Notes: generated from the sequence alone by a model not told the origin. Numbered from the stretch's first letter, positions 53,804 to 62,234 are shown. The stretch: DNA of 64,000 nt from Polycyclovorans sp. (GCA_002706265.1 PAKU01000016.1:62001-126000), one strand, 5' to 3'. Numbers and translations are program-made.

Positions 53804-55848
53804 GTTCGCCGGACACCGTGATTCAGCCGCAGGCCTATCAGCCGCCCTCACCGGGTGGCCGCCCGCCGCGCCGCCCGGTGTCGCGGCGGGCGTGGATCTA
53901 CGCGGCCGTGGGCGCGGGCCTGCTGCTGTTCGGGCTGGCGATGGGCTTCTTGTTCACCGCGCGCGCCGTCACGGTCTCGGTGACGCCCGCGCCCGAACAC
54001 CTTGAGGTGTCGGGCGGTCTGGTGCTGCGCTGGGGCGAGCGCTACCTGATGCCGGCCGGCGAATACCGCGTGCAGGCCCAAAAGGCGCGTTATCACGATC
54101 TGGACGCACGCTTCACCGTGGGGCCCGAACCCAGCCAGACGCACACATTCGAGATGGCGCTGCTGCCGGGGCGCCTGGTGGTGCACAGCACCCCCGAGGC
54201 AGCCGAGGTGGCCATCGACGGCACTGCGAAGGCGACCCTGCCGGTGCCCTTCATCGCGCTTGAGCAGGGCACTTATGAACTGCGCGTGTCGGCCGCGCGG
54301 CACGAGGACCACACCCAGACCATCGAGATCACCGGCGGCGGCGACGAGCTGCGTGTCAATGTGGCGCTGACGCCCGCGTGGGCGCCGGTCAGCCTCAGTT
54401 CGACCCCGCCCGGCGCGACCATCGAGGTCGATGGCAAGGCCGAAGCCAAGACCCCGGCAACGGTGGACATGGGCGCCGGCGAGCGGCAGGTGACCCTGAG
54501 CGCGCCCGGCTTCAAGCCCTGGACGCGCACGCTGACGGTGGTCGCCGACGTGCCCCAGACCGTGCCGCCCGTCACGCTGGAACCCGCCGACGGCCAGGTG
54601 GCCGTCACCAGCGAACCCAGCGGGGCGGCGGTGCGCGTGGGCGGCACCTTTCGCGGCAATACGCCGCTGACCTTGAGCCTGACCGCCAACCAGGCCCATA
54701 CGGTGAAGGTCAGTCTTGAGGGGCACAGCGCCACCGAGCAGCGCGTCACCCTGGCGCCCGAGGGTCGCGAGTCGCTGCGGTTCGAGCTGACGCCGGTTCT
54801 CGGCGCGGTGCGCTTCGAGATCACGCCTGCCGATGCCGAGGTGCTGATCGACGGCAAGCCGGTGCAGGTCAGCGGCCGCACCCTGCGCCTGCCGGCCCGC
54901 AGCCATCAGCTTCAGGTGCGCAAGGCCGGCCACGTCAGCCAGGGCAGCACCTTCACGCCGCAGCCCGACAGCGAACAGCGCGTGACCGTGAAACTGCTGA
55001 CCGAGGCCGAGGCACGGCTGGCGAGCATGCCGCCCACCGTCTCGGCCGCCAATGGCCACACGCTCAAGCGCATCCCGCCGGGTTCGTTCACGCTGGGCAC
55101 GCCGCGCAATGACCAGGGCCGCCAGGCCAACGAGGGCCAACGGCCCATCACGCTGACCCGCCATTTCTATCTGTCGACCACCGAGGTCACCAACGCCCAG
55201 TTCCGCACATTTCTGGGCAGCCACGTGTCCGGCGTGACCGGCCGGCAGACGCTCGACAACGAACAGCAGCCGGTGGTGCGCGTCAGCTGGCTGCAGGCGG
55301 TGCGCTACTGCAACTGGCTCAGTGCCCAGCAGGGGCTCACGCCGGCGTACACCCACGAAGGCGAGTTGATCACCCCGGTGGGCACCGGCTATCGACTGCC
55401 CAGCGAAGCCGAGTGGGCATGGGCCGCGCGCCATGCCTTGCAGCCCACGCCGCTGCGTTACCCCTGGGGCGCCGCCATGCCGCCGCCGCCCGGCAGCGGC
55501 AACTTTGCCGACGAGCGCGCCAAGGCGCTGGTCAACGACTGGATGGCCGGCTACGACGACGGATATGCCGCCAGTGCGCCGGTGGGGCGCTACGCCGTCA
55601 GTCGCGTCGGCCTGTTCGACATGGGCGGCAATGTCAGCGAGTGGATGCACGACCGCTACGACGGCACGCTGGTGATCAGCCCGCAGCCGCAGGTAGACCC
55701 GTTCGGCGCCGCGCAGGGCGGTGACCGGGTGGTGCGCGGGTCGAGCTACCGGCACGGCCGCATCACCGAGTTGCGGCTGGCCTGGCGCGACTTCGCGCGG
55801 GCCGAACGCGACGATCTGGGCTTCAGGGTGGCGCGTTATGCCGAGTAA
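53800..55848 (+). CDS. PEGA-repeat protein with C-terminal FGE-like domain (cluster gene 5)
   Basis: A 682-residue membrane-anchored protein. A TM helix (IYAAVGAGLLLFGLAMGFLF) is followed by one degenerate and four good PEGA-type repeats starting near residues 124, 194, 264 and 335, for example VVHSTPEAAEVAIDGTAK, SLSSTPPGATIEVDGKAE and VTSEPSGAAVRVGG. The last 260 residues are a formylglycine-generating-enzyme fold (YCNWLSAQQGLTPAYTHEGE, RLPSEAEWAWAARHA, DMGGNVSEWMHDRYDG, VVRGSSYRHGR, DLGFRVARY). The catalytic Cys pair of true FGE is missing (LAWRDFARAERDD), so it is probably a binding or structural domain. The start GTG overlaps the previous TGA. Confidence 0.82.
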   Translation: MSSPDTVIQPQAYQPPSPGGRPPRRPVSRRAWIYAAVGAGLLLFGLAMGFLFTARAVTVSVTPAPEHLEVSGGLVLRWGERYLMPAGEYRVQAQKARYHDLDARFTVGPEPSQTHTFEMALLPGRLVVHSTPEAAEVAIDGTAKATLPVPFIALEQGTYELRVSAARHEDHTQTIEITGGGDELRVNVALTPAWAPVSLSSTPPGATIEVDGKAEAKTPATVDMGAGERQVTLSAPGFKPWTRTLTVVADVPQTVPPVTLEPADGQVAVTSEPSGAAVRVGGTFRGNTPLTLSLTANQAHTVKVSLEGHSATEQRVTLAPEGRESLRFELTPVLGAVRFEITPADAEVLIDGKPVQVSGRTLRLPARSHQLQVRKAGHVSQGSTFTPQPDSEQRVTVKLLTEAEARLASMPPTVSAANGHTLKRIPPGSFTLGTPRNDQGRQANEGQRPITLTRHFYLSTTEVTNAQFRTFLGSHVSGVTGRQTLDNEQQPVVRVSWLQAVRYCNWLSAQQGLTPAYTHEGELITPVGTGYRLPSEAEWAWAARHALQPTPLRYPWGAAMPPPPGSGNFADERAKALVNDWMAGYDDGYAASAPVGRYAVSRVGLFDMGGNVSEWMHDRYDGTLVISPQPQVDPFGAAQGGDRVVRGSSYRHGRITELRLAWRDFARAERDDLGFRVARYAE

Positions 55849-56071
55849 ACCCGTGACCGCCGGCGTGCTGATCGCCGCGCTGCTGCTGGTGGCCGCGTCG
55901 CGGGCCGGGGCGCAGGCCCCGGCCGCCCCACCGCCGGTCTCACCGACCGCAACACCGGCACCCAGCGCGCCGCCGGATGCGCCGCCGGATGCGCCGCCGC
56001 CGGACCGGAAGTACCGTCCCAGCGAAGAAGTCTCGGCCGATGCCGAGGTCGATTTCCCCGCTGATCTGTGA
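55838..56071 (+). CDS. Small secreted proline-rich protein (cluster gene 6)
   Basis: A 77-residue protein with a signal peptide (VLIAALLLVAASRAGAQ) and a Pro/Ala/Thr-rich tail ending in RPSEEVSADAEVDFPADL. It overlaps the FGE-domain gene by 11 bases. No domain is recognised. The size, the overlap and the ending suggest a small periplasmic linker or subunit that is translated together with its neighbours. Confidence 0.65.
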   Translation: MPSKPVTAGVLIAALLLVAASRAGAQAPAAPPPVSPTATPAPSAPPDAPPDAPPPDRKYRPSEEVSADAEVDFPADL

Positions 56072-56093
56072 GTGGTTCAACAGGAGTCTTGTG

Positions 56094-56903
56094 ATGTCAC
56101 CCAGCCTGCCCCGGCAGTTTCCGGTCGAGTTCGTCTACCAACTGTTCGCGCTGCTGGTGGCCATCGTGTTGGTGCACGCCGTGTACGTGGGCCTGATTCG
56201 GCCGCAGGCCGCCGCGGCCCTGGCGCTGCAGGCGCAGACCCTGGCGGCCGATCCATCGGCGATCACCGAGCGCTCGACCTGGGTGGTGCTCAAGGATGCC
56301 GAGCAGGAGATCTGCTTCATTCTCATGTTCTGGGGCATGGCCATCATCGGCTACAAGGCGCGGCAGGTCATCGATGAGCGCCGCGCCTTCGCCACCGAGC
56401 TGCTGCAGGTGCCGGAAGGCCAGAGCCTGTTGCCCGAAGACGCGCGCCAGTACGCACGCGCCATCGAAGCGCTGCCGGTCGCGGCGCGCGAACGCCTGCT
56501 GCCCGAGGCCCTGTTGACGGCGCTGCAACGCTTTCGATCGACCCGCAGCATTCAGGATGTGGCGGTGGCGGTCGATCAGGTGTGCGAGTCGCGCACCGAC
56601 CGGCTCGACTCCGAACTGTCGATGATTCGCTACATCGCCTGGGCGATTCCGTCGATCGGCTTCATCGGCACCGTGCGCGGCATCGGCGATGCGCTGGGCA
56701 TGGCGCACCAGGCGGTCGAGGGCGACATCACCGGCGTCACCGCCGCCCTGGGCGTGGCGTTCAACTCGACCCTGATCGCGCTGATTCTCAGCATCATCCT
56801 CATGTTCTTTCTGCACCAGCTGCAATTGATGCAGGAGCGCCTGGTCATCGAGACCCGCCGCTACTGCGACCGGCGCCTCATTCAGCATCTGCAGGCCCCC
56901 TGA
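56094..56903 (+). CDS. MotA/TolQ/ExbB-family proton channel protein (cluster gene 7)
   Basis: A 269-residue inner-membrane protein of the MotA/TolQ/ExbB family. Four hydrophobic segments lie at about residues 12-32, 63-80, 176-200 and 213-240. The third carries IAWAIPSIGFIGTVRGIGDAL and the fourth GVTAALGVAFNSTLIALILS, the positions corresponding to the family's conserved PxxGLLGTVxG and TxxGL motifs. In the family such subunits form pentamers around a dimer of an ExbD/TolR/MotB protein and use the proton gradient. No such partner gene is adjacent; see the VWA genes. The start ATG 56094 follows CAGGAG. Confidence 0.88.
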   Translation: MSPSLPRQFPVEFVYQLFALLVAIVLVHAVYVGLIRPQAAAALALQAQTLAADPSAITERSTWVVLKDAEQEICFILMFWGMAIIGYKARQVIDERRAFATELLQVPEGQSLLPEDARQYARAIEALPVAARERLLPEALLTALQRFRSTRSIQDVAVAVDQVCESRTDRLDSELSMIRYIAWAIPSIGFIGTVRGIGDALGMAHQAVEGDITGVTAALGVAFNSTLIALILSIILMFFLHQLQLMQERLVIETRRYCDRRLIQHLQAP

Positions 56904-58225
56904 TGCGCGTGCTCGAAGTCAACGATGCCGGGCTGCGGCTCTGCGACGGCGCGCAGGTGCTCGCCACCGAGCCGGGTTTCGCCAGTGTCAGCGGCGATCA
57001 GATCATCGTCGGTGAACGCGCCCGGCAACTGGCGCGGCGGTCGCCGCAACTGAGCCATTCGCGGTTCTGGTACCAGCTGGACCAGACGCCGCTGGAGCGC
57101 CCGCTCAGCCGCGTGCGCCACACCGCCGACCTGGCCTACTGGCACTTGCGGCAACTGCGCGAGGCTGCCGAAGGCCAGCCGCTGATGCTGGCGGTGCCCT
57201 CCAGTTTCGAGGCCGACCAACTGGGCCTGTTGCTGGGGCTGTGCCGCGCCGCCGAGCTGGGCGCGGTGGGGCTGGTGGACGCGGCGGTGGCCGCGGTGGC
57301 GGCGGGGGCGCCCGCTTCGGCGCCCGGCGTGGTGCTGCACGTTGACGTGCAACTGCACCGCGTGTGGCTGACGCGGCTGGCGGTGGATGCGGCGGTGGTG
57401 CGCGGCGCCGGGCACGATCTGGCCAAGCCCGGTCTGGTGTCGGTCTGGGACGCGGCCGCCACGGTCATCGCCGAGGCCTTCGTGCGGCAGACGCGGGTCG
57501 ATCCCCTGCACAGCGCCGCCAGCGAGCAGGCTCTGTACGACGCGCTGCCCGACTGGCTGGCGCAGCTTTCGCGCAGCCCGGTCGCGTCACTGGCGCTGAC
57601 GGTGGGCGGGCGCAGCCATCGCATCAGCCTGGCCCGAGACGCGGTGGTGGTGGCGCTCAACCCGCTGCTCACGCGCATCACCCAGGCGCTGCGCGCAGAC
57701 GTGGCCGCCGCGCCGGACGCACAGGTAATGCTCAGCGACCGCGCCGCCGCCATTCCCGGCCTGATCGAAGCGCTGACCACGGCGTTGGGCACCGCGCCGC
57801 AGGTGCTGACGCCACTGGCGGCGGCGCAGGGCGCCCTGCGGCACCGCGCGCTCATCCAGACCGGGGCCGAGGCCCTGCCGTGGGTCACACGCCTGCCGGC
57901 CGCGGCCAGGGCCGCGCCCGAGGCGCCCGAGGCGCCCGAGACGACGGCGCCGGTCGCGCCGCCTGCAGCACCGGTGCAGGCGGCCCTGCCCCCGCCGACC
58001 CATCTGCTGCTGGGCGATGAGGCCACCGCGCTGGTCTCAGATCGAGTGGCCGAAGCGTGGGGCCTGCGGGTCATGGTGCGTGAAGACGGCGCGGTGGGGT
58101 TGCGGGCAGACTCGGCCGTGCAGCTCAACGGCGCGCCGCTGGTGGCCGACACGGCCCTGAAGGCCGGCGACTGGCTGCAGGTGCAGGATCGGGTGCTGCG
58201 CGTCATCCGGGTCCGCGATTCGTGA
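56903..58225 (+). CDS. Hsp70/actin-like protein with FHA-like C-terminus (cluster gene 8)
   Basis: A 440-residue cytoplasmic protein with no signal or membrane segment. The middle looks like a divergent Hsp70/actin fold: LMLAVPSSFEADQLGLLLG corresponds to the Hsp70 VPAYFNDAQRQ segment, then VVLHVDVQLHRVWLTRL resembles phosphate-2. The N-terminal phosphate-1 motif is degenerate (MRVLEVNDAGLRLCDG in place of DLGTT), so ATP binding may be lost. The last 75 residues (LLLGDEATALVSD, VQLNGAPLVADTALKAGDWL, RVLRVIRV) resemble an FHA or FHA-like beta-sandwich. It starts at TGATG, overlapping the channel gene. Confidence 0.7.
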   Translation: MRVLEVNDAGLRLCDGAQVLATEPGFASVSGDQIIVGERARQLARRSPQLSHSRFWYQLDQTPLERPLSRVRHTADLAYWHLRQLREAAEGQPLMLAVPSSFEADQLGLLLGLCRAAELGAVGLVDAAVAAVAAGAPASAPGVVLHVDVQLHRVWLTRLAVDAAVVRGAGHDLAKPGLVSVWDAAATVIAEAFVRQTRVDPLHSAASEQALYDALPDWLAQLSRSPVASLALTVGGRSHRISLARDAVVVALNPLLTRITQALRADVAAAPDAQVMLSDRAAAIPGLIEALTTALGTAPQVLTPLAAAQGALRHRALIQTGAEALPWVTRLPAAARAAPEAPEAPETTAPVAPPAAPVQAALPPPTHLLLGDEATALVSDRVAEAWGLRVMVREDGAVGLRADSAVQLNGAPLVADTALKAGDWLQVQDRVLRVIRVRDS

Positions 58226-59307
58226 AGCGCCGCAAGCGCGTCATCAGCGAGCAGGGGCTGTCGTTTCTCGACGCCATCTCCTGCGGCTTTGGCGCGGTGA
58301 TTCTGCTGTTCATCATTGTCGATCACGCGGTGTTGCAGGTGAACCAGCCGGGCAGCGAAAGCCAGATGACCCGGGTCGAGGCGCTCGAAGACGCGGTGCT
58401 CGACGAAAAGCAGGCCCTGCTGATGCAGCAGGCCGCGCTCGACGATGTGCGGGAGGCGACGCGACTGGCGCAGGCCGAGGCCGAACGGCTGCGCCAACAG
58501 ATCAGGCAGCAGCGTGAGCGCCAGCCGAATCTCGAAGGCGAGCAGGCGGCCAGCCGCACCCGCCTGCAACAGATGCAGGCCGAGTTGCTGGCGCTCGAAA
58601 GCGAGGTCGCGGCAATGCGCGCCCAGGCCAACGACCCGGCGGGCGATGCCATTCGTGAAGTGCAGGGCGACGGGCGCCAGCAATACCTCAGCGGCCTGTC
58701 GGTGCAGGGCCAACGCATCCTGATTCTGGTGGACGCCTCGGCGAGCATGCTGAGCGAGACCATTGTCGATGCCATTCGCCGGCGCAACCAGTCCGAGGCC
58801 AGCCGGCTGCAGGCGCCCAAATGGCGGCGCGCGCTGGCTGCGGCCGACTGGATGAGCGCGCAGATTCCGGCCGGCAGCCAGTTTCAGATTCTCAGCTTCA
58901 ACACCCAGGTGCGCGCCCCCCACGGCACCGCCAACCGCTGGCTCTCGGCCCGAGGCGGCACCGACATCAGCGCCGCCATTCGCGGCCTGCGGCAGACCGT
59001 GCCGGCCGACGGCACCCGTCTTTACGCGGCATTCGACGCTGCCCGGGCATTGCAGCCGGCGCCGGATGCGATCTACCTGATCACCGATGGCCTGCCGACC
59101 CAGGGCGCCCAGGCGCGGCGCGGCGCGGTGTCGGGGGCCGAGCGGCTGCGCAACTTCAATGAAGCCGTAGCCCGGCTGCCGGGCGGCGCCCCGGTGCACA
59201 CCCTGCTGCTGCCGATGGAGGGCGATCCCCGCGCCGCCGGGGCGTACTGGAACCTGGGCCGCGCCACGGGCGGGTCGATGCTCACGCCATCGCGGGACTG
59301 GCCGTGA
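58222..59307 (+). CDS. VWA protein with ExbD/TolR-like N-terminus, first paralogue (cluster gene 9)
   Basis: A 361-residue inner-membrane protein. A charged N-terminus (KRRKRVISEQG) is followed by LSFLDAISCGFGAVILLFII, where Asp17 heads a single membrane helix as the critical Asp does in ExbD and TolR (FIDVMLVLLIIF). The periplasmic side has a coiled coil (residues about 45-140) and a VWA domain with the MIDAS motif DASAS (Asp171) and a conserved TDG (LITDGLPTQG). The gene overlaps its neighbours by four bases at both ends. It shares LSFLDAISCGFGA exactly with the next gene, so the two proteins are paralogues. Confidence 0.85.
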   Translation: MKRRKRVISEQGLSFLDAISCGFGAVILLFIIVDHAVLQVNQPGSESQMTRVEALEDAVLDEKQALLMQQAALDDVREATRLAQAEAERLRQQIRQQRERQPNLEGEQAASRTRLQQMQAELLALESEVAAMRAQANDPAGDAIREVQGDGRQQYLSGLSVQGQRILILVDASASMLSETIVDAIRRRNQSEASRLQAPKWRRALAAADWMSAQIPAGSQFQILSFNTQVRAPHGTANRWLSARGGTDISAAIRGLRQTVPADGTRLYAAFDAARALQPAPDAIYLITDGLPTQGAQARRGAVSGAERLRNFNEAVARLPGGAPVHTLLLPMEGDPRAAGAYWNLGRATGGSMLTPSRDWP

Positions 59308-60299
59308 AACGGCGCAACCGCAATGTCGAGCAGTCCAGCCTGTCGTTTCTGGACGCCATTTCCTGTGGCTTTGGCGCCATCATCATTCTGGTGGTGATCA
59401 GCAAATCGGCACCGCCCTCGGTGGAAGAACCCACGCCGGTGGTCAACGCCGCACAGGCGCAGCAATTGTCGTTGCTGGCGCAGCAGACGGCCGGTGAACG
59501 CGAAGCGGTGGAGGCCGAGCTGGCGGCAGCCGAGGCGACCCGCGCCGCAGCCGCCCAGGCACTGGCCAGCCTGCGCGTGAGTGCCGACTCGGCGCGCGAC
59601 AAGGTGGTCGAAACCCGGCAGGACACGGTGGTCACCACCACCCTCGAGCGCCAGCTTGCCCAGGCGCGCCAGACCCTGACCGAAGAGATGCGCCGTTTGC
59701 AGGGCAGCGCCAAGGCGCGACCCGACGGGCCGGTGGCGGGCATTCCGGTCGACAGCCAGTACGTCATCTTCGTGATCGACACCTCGGGCAGCATGCAGCA
59801 GATGGCGTGGCGCTCGGTACAGCAGAAAATGAACGAGGCGCTGGATGCGTATCCTCAGATCAAGGGGTTTCAGGTGATGAGCGACATGGGCGAATACATG
59901 TTCAGTTCTTACCGGGGCGACTGGATTCCCGACACCCCGGCGCGGCGGCGTACGGTGCTGCAGCGCCTGACCAACTGGGCGCCGTTTTCCAATTCCAGCC
60001 CGGTGGAGGGCATCACCGCCGCCATTCGCACTTATGCGCGGGCCGACCGCAAGATCAGCATCTATGTGTTTGGCGACGATTTCACCGGACGTTCGATCAA
60101 CGACGTGGTGTTGACGGTGCGGCGCATCAATCCCAGGGACCGGTCCGGCCGGCCCTCGGTGCGCATCCACGGCATCGGGTTTCCGGTATTGATGAACAAT
60201 CGAGGCGCCGCCGACGGCGCCCTGCGCTTCGCCAACCTGATGCGGGTGCTGGCCGAAGAAAGCGGCGGCGCCTTCATCGGACTGGAGAACACGCGTTGA
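59304..60299 (+). CDS. VWA protein with ExbD/TolR-like N-terminus, second paralogue (cluster gene 10)
   Basis: A 331-residue paralogue of the preceding protein. It has the same architecture: charged N-terminus (KRRNRNVEQSS), LSFLDAISCGFGAIIILVVI with Asp17 at the head of the membrane helix, a periplasmic coiled coil (residues about 40-125) and a VWA domain with an intact DTSGS MIDAS (Asp159). The start is GTG in a four-base overlap with the previous stop. Two adjacent, distinct copies fit an ExbD-like pair inside a channel pentamer. Function is unknown. Confidence 0.85.
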   Translation: MKRRNRNVEQSSLSFLDAISCGFGAIIILVVISKSAPPSVEEPTPVVNAAQAQQLSLLAQQTAGEREAVEAELAAAEATRAAAAQALASLRVSADSARDKVVETRQDTVVTTTLERQLAQARQTLTEEMRRLQGSAKARPDGPVAGIPVDSQYVIFVIDTSGSMQQMAWRSVQQKMNEALDAYPQIKGFQVMSDMGEYMFSSYRGDWIPDTPARRRTVLQRLTNWAPFSNSSPVEGITAAIRTYARADRKISIYVFGDDFTGRSINDVVLTVRRINPRDRSGRPSVRIHGIGFPVLMNNRGAADGALRFANLMRVLAEESGGAFIGLENTR

Positions 60300-60304
60300 A
60301 CGGC

Positions 60305-60934
60305 ATGGGGCGGCAATTGAACAGGCAGCGGGCCGGCGCCGGAGCGACGGTTGTGGCGCTTGCCTCACTGTTGCTCACCGCCTGCGCCGGCCAGTACCAG
60401 GCGGTGCCGCCATCGGCCTTTCCGCCGCCGCTGATGGAGACGCTGCCGATGGCCGTGGCACTGGACATCGCCCCGGCGTTCAGCACCTACACCCACACCG
60501 AAACCATGACCGGCACGCGCGGTGCGACCTGGACGCTGCCCATCGGCCCGGCGTCGGTGGACTGGGTGCAGAACCTGGCGCGGGCCCGTTTCAGCTCGAT
60601 TGAGGGCGGGCGCAGCGCCGCCCTGAGAATTGCGCCGACGATCGAGCGCGTTGAATTTTCGCTGCCGTCGCAGACCGGATCAGACTTCTACGAAGCGTGG
60701 ATCAAGTACCGCGTGCAGATCACCAACGCCGCCGGCCAGACGGTGGCCGATCTGCCGCTGGCGGCCTACGGCAAGTCGCGCGACGGCATGATGGTCGGCG
60801 CCGAAACCGGCATGGGCGACGCGCTGAATCAGGCGATGCGTGATGCCACTGCGGCGCTGGCGCTGGCCTTGCAGGACGACCGCAAGGTGTCGGATTGGGC
60901 GCGCAGCAGCGGCGCGGTGGCGGGGGGCGTCTGA
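60305..60934 (+). CDS. Lipoprotein of unknown function (cluster gene 11)
   Basis: A 209-residue lipoprotein (VVALASLLLTACAG). The mature protein is beta-rich and begins with TLPMAVALDIAPAFSTYTHT, then YEAWIKYRVQITNAAGQTV. No domain is recognised. A TTG at 60296 overlapping the previous stop is an alternative start. It is one of four lipoproteins in the cluster. Confidence 0.7.
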   Translation: MGRQLNRQRAGAGATVVALASLLLTACAGQYQAVPPSAFPPPLMETLPMAVALDIAPAFSTYTHTETMTGTRGATWTLPIGPASVDWVQNLARARFSSIEGGRSAALRIAPTIERVEFSLPSQTGSDFYEAWIKYRVQITNAAGQTVADLPLAAYGKSRDGMMVGAETGMGDALNQAMRDATAALALALQDDRKVSDWARSSGAVAGGV

Positions 60935-60936
60935 TC

Positions 60937-61614
60937 ATGCACATGGCCACCGGCATGCGGGCCGTCGTGCTGACCGTCGTGCTTGCGGGCGTGGCCGGTC
61001 TCGGCGGCTGTGTCAGCGCCAAGGTCGAACAGTTTCGCAGCGCGCCGCGCGGCGCGGCACCACTGGTCACCGGCGACACGGTGGTGATTCTCAACCGGCG
61101 CCAGCACGGCGACCGCCAGGCCGAAGACAGCTTCAATCGCTGTCTCGAAAACAAGCTCGCCTCGCAGCAGTTGCCGGTGACCCCGCAGGCCGACCTGGTC
61201 GATGCCCTGTTCCCCTGGCTGGAGCCGCGCACCGCCCCCCTGTCGGCCCGCGCCCTGCCGAAGCTGCTGGACCAGCCCGGCGTCGCCGACCGCATCGGGG
61301 CGGCGCGGGTGCGCTACATGATCTGGATCGACGGCGAGAGCGAAACCGTCGACAGCAGCGGCTCGCTGTCGTGCGCGGCGGCGCCCGGTTTTGCCGGCTG
61401 CATCGGCTTCGGCATGTGGGACAAGGCATCTGACTACGAAGCCGAGGTGTGGGACCTGCAATCCCGCCAGTTGGTCGGCAAGGTGAGCGCCCGCGCCACC
61501 GGCACCACGTACATTCCGGCGCTGATCATCCCGATTCCGCTGATCGCCCGCACCGAAGCGGCTGCCTGCAATGGCGTGGCCGAACAGCTTGCCGACCTCA
61601 TCCGCCCCGGCTGA
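60937..61614 (+). CDS. Lipoprotein of unknown function (cluster gene 12)
   Basis: A 225-residue lipoprotein with signal and lipobox (GVAGLGGC). The mature part has alternating strands, a Cys-containing loop (LSCAAAPGFAGCIGFGMW) and the ending ACNGVAEQLADLI. The gene starts two bases after the previous stop and closes the tightly packed series. No family match was recognised. A role as outer-membrane component of the cluster is inferred from position. Confidence 0.7.
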   Translation: MHMATGMRAVVLTVVLAGVAGLGGCVSAKVEQFRSAPRGAAPLVTGDTVVILNRRQHGDRQAEDSFNRCLENKLASQQLPVTPQADLVDALFPWLEPRTAPLSARALPKLLDQPGVADRIGAARVRYMIWIDGESETVDSSGSLSCAAAPGFAGCIGFGMWDKASDYEAEVWDLQSRQLVGKVSARATGTTYIPALIIPIPLIARTEAAACNGVAEQLADLIRPG

Positions 61615-61688
61615 GGCCGCCAACTTCGGCGGTGCCCTTCGACTTCGGCAATGATGGGCGCCCCAAATCAATCCTCAGGAGATTCGAC

Positions 61689-62072
61689 ATGAGCATGTTC
61701 ACGCACGTGGTGATCGGCACCAACGACCTGCCCAAGGCGCAGACGTTCTATGACGCGGTGCTGGCCACACTGGGCGCCAAGCGGCTGATGGACATTGAAG
61801 ACCGCGCGTCGCTGTGGGGCGGCAATGCGCCGCAGTTCATGGTCACCAAGCCGGCCAACGGCCAGCCGGCCACGGCCGCCAACGGCGGCACGGTGGGCCT
61901 GGCGGCCAGCAGCCGCGACGCCGTGCACGCCTTTCACAAGAAGGCGCTGGAACTCGGCGGCAGCTGCGAAGGCGCACCCGGCCCGCGCGCATTCGGGCCG
62001 ACCGCCTATGCCGCCTACGTGCGCGACCTGGATGGCAACAAGCTCTGCGCCTTTTGCTTCGCGCCGGGCTGA
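61689..62072 (+). CDS. VOC-family (glyoxalase-like) protein
   Basis: A 127-residue vicinal-oxygen-chelate fold protein with the two-repeat pattern FTHVVIGTNDLPKAQTFYDAVLA and AYVRDLDGNKLCAF. Members include glyoxalases, dioxygenases and resistance proteins; the substrate is unknown. A CAGGAG site precedes the ATG at 61689. It is 74 bases downstream of the cluster and has its own terminator, so it is probably separate. Confidence 0.85.
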   Translation: MSMFTHVVIGTNDLPKAQTFYDAVLATLGAKRLMDIEDRASLWGGNAPQFMVTKPANGQPATAANGGTVGLAASSRDAVHAFHKKALELGGSCEGAPGPRAFGPTAYAAYVRDLDGNKLCAFCFAPG

Positions 62073-62093
62073 AACCCTACAGGGTGATCGACC

Positions 62094-62119
62094 ACGGCCG
62101 GGTGATTCCCGGCCGTTTT
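62094..62119 (+). terminator. Rho-independent terminator after the VOC gene
   Basis: A perfect 9-bp stem (62094-62102 with 62108-62116, loop TGATT) is followed by TTTGTCGTTT. It lies 21 bases after the stop codon. Confidence 0.8.
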
Positions 62120-62234
62120 GTCGTTTGGGCAAGCCTAAACCGGCCCGATGCCGCCGGCCTGGGCCAGCCGGTCGACGGCGTGCGGCGCGCTTGCGTGTGC
62201 ACCCCCGCACGCGAACCGGCAGCCGCGAACCGAC

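Noticed and set aside
53800-55848. The FGE-domain protein as a sulfatase-activating enzyme
   Set aside because: The catalytic Cys pair is missing and no sulfatase gene is in the window.
48839-61614. The cluster as a Zorya defence system
   Set aside because: Zorya also has a MotA-like protein, but its partner ZorB has an OmpA-like domain and it carries helicase or nuclease proteins. None is present here.
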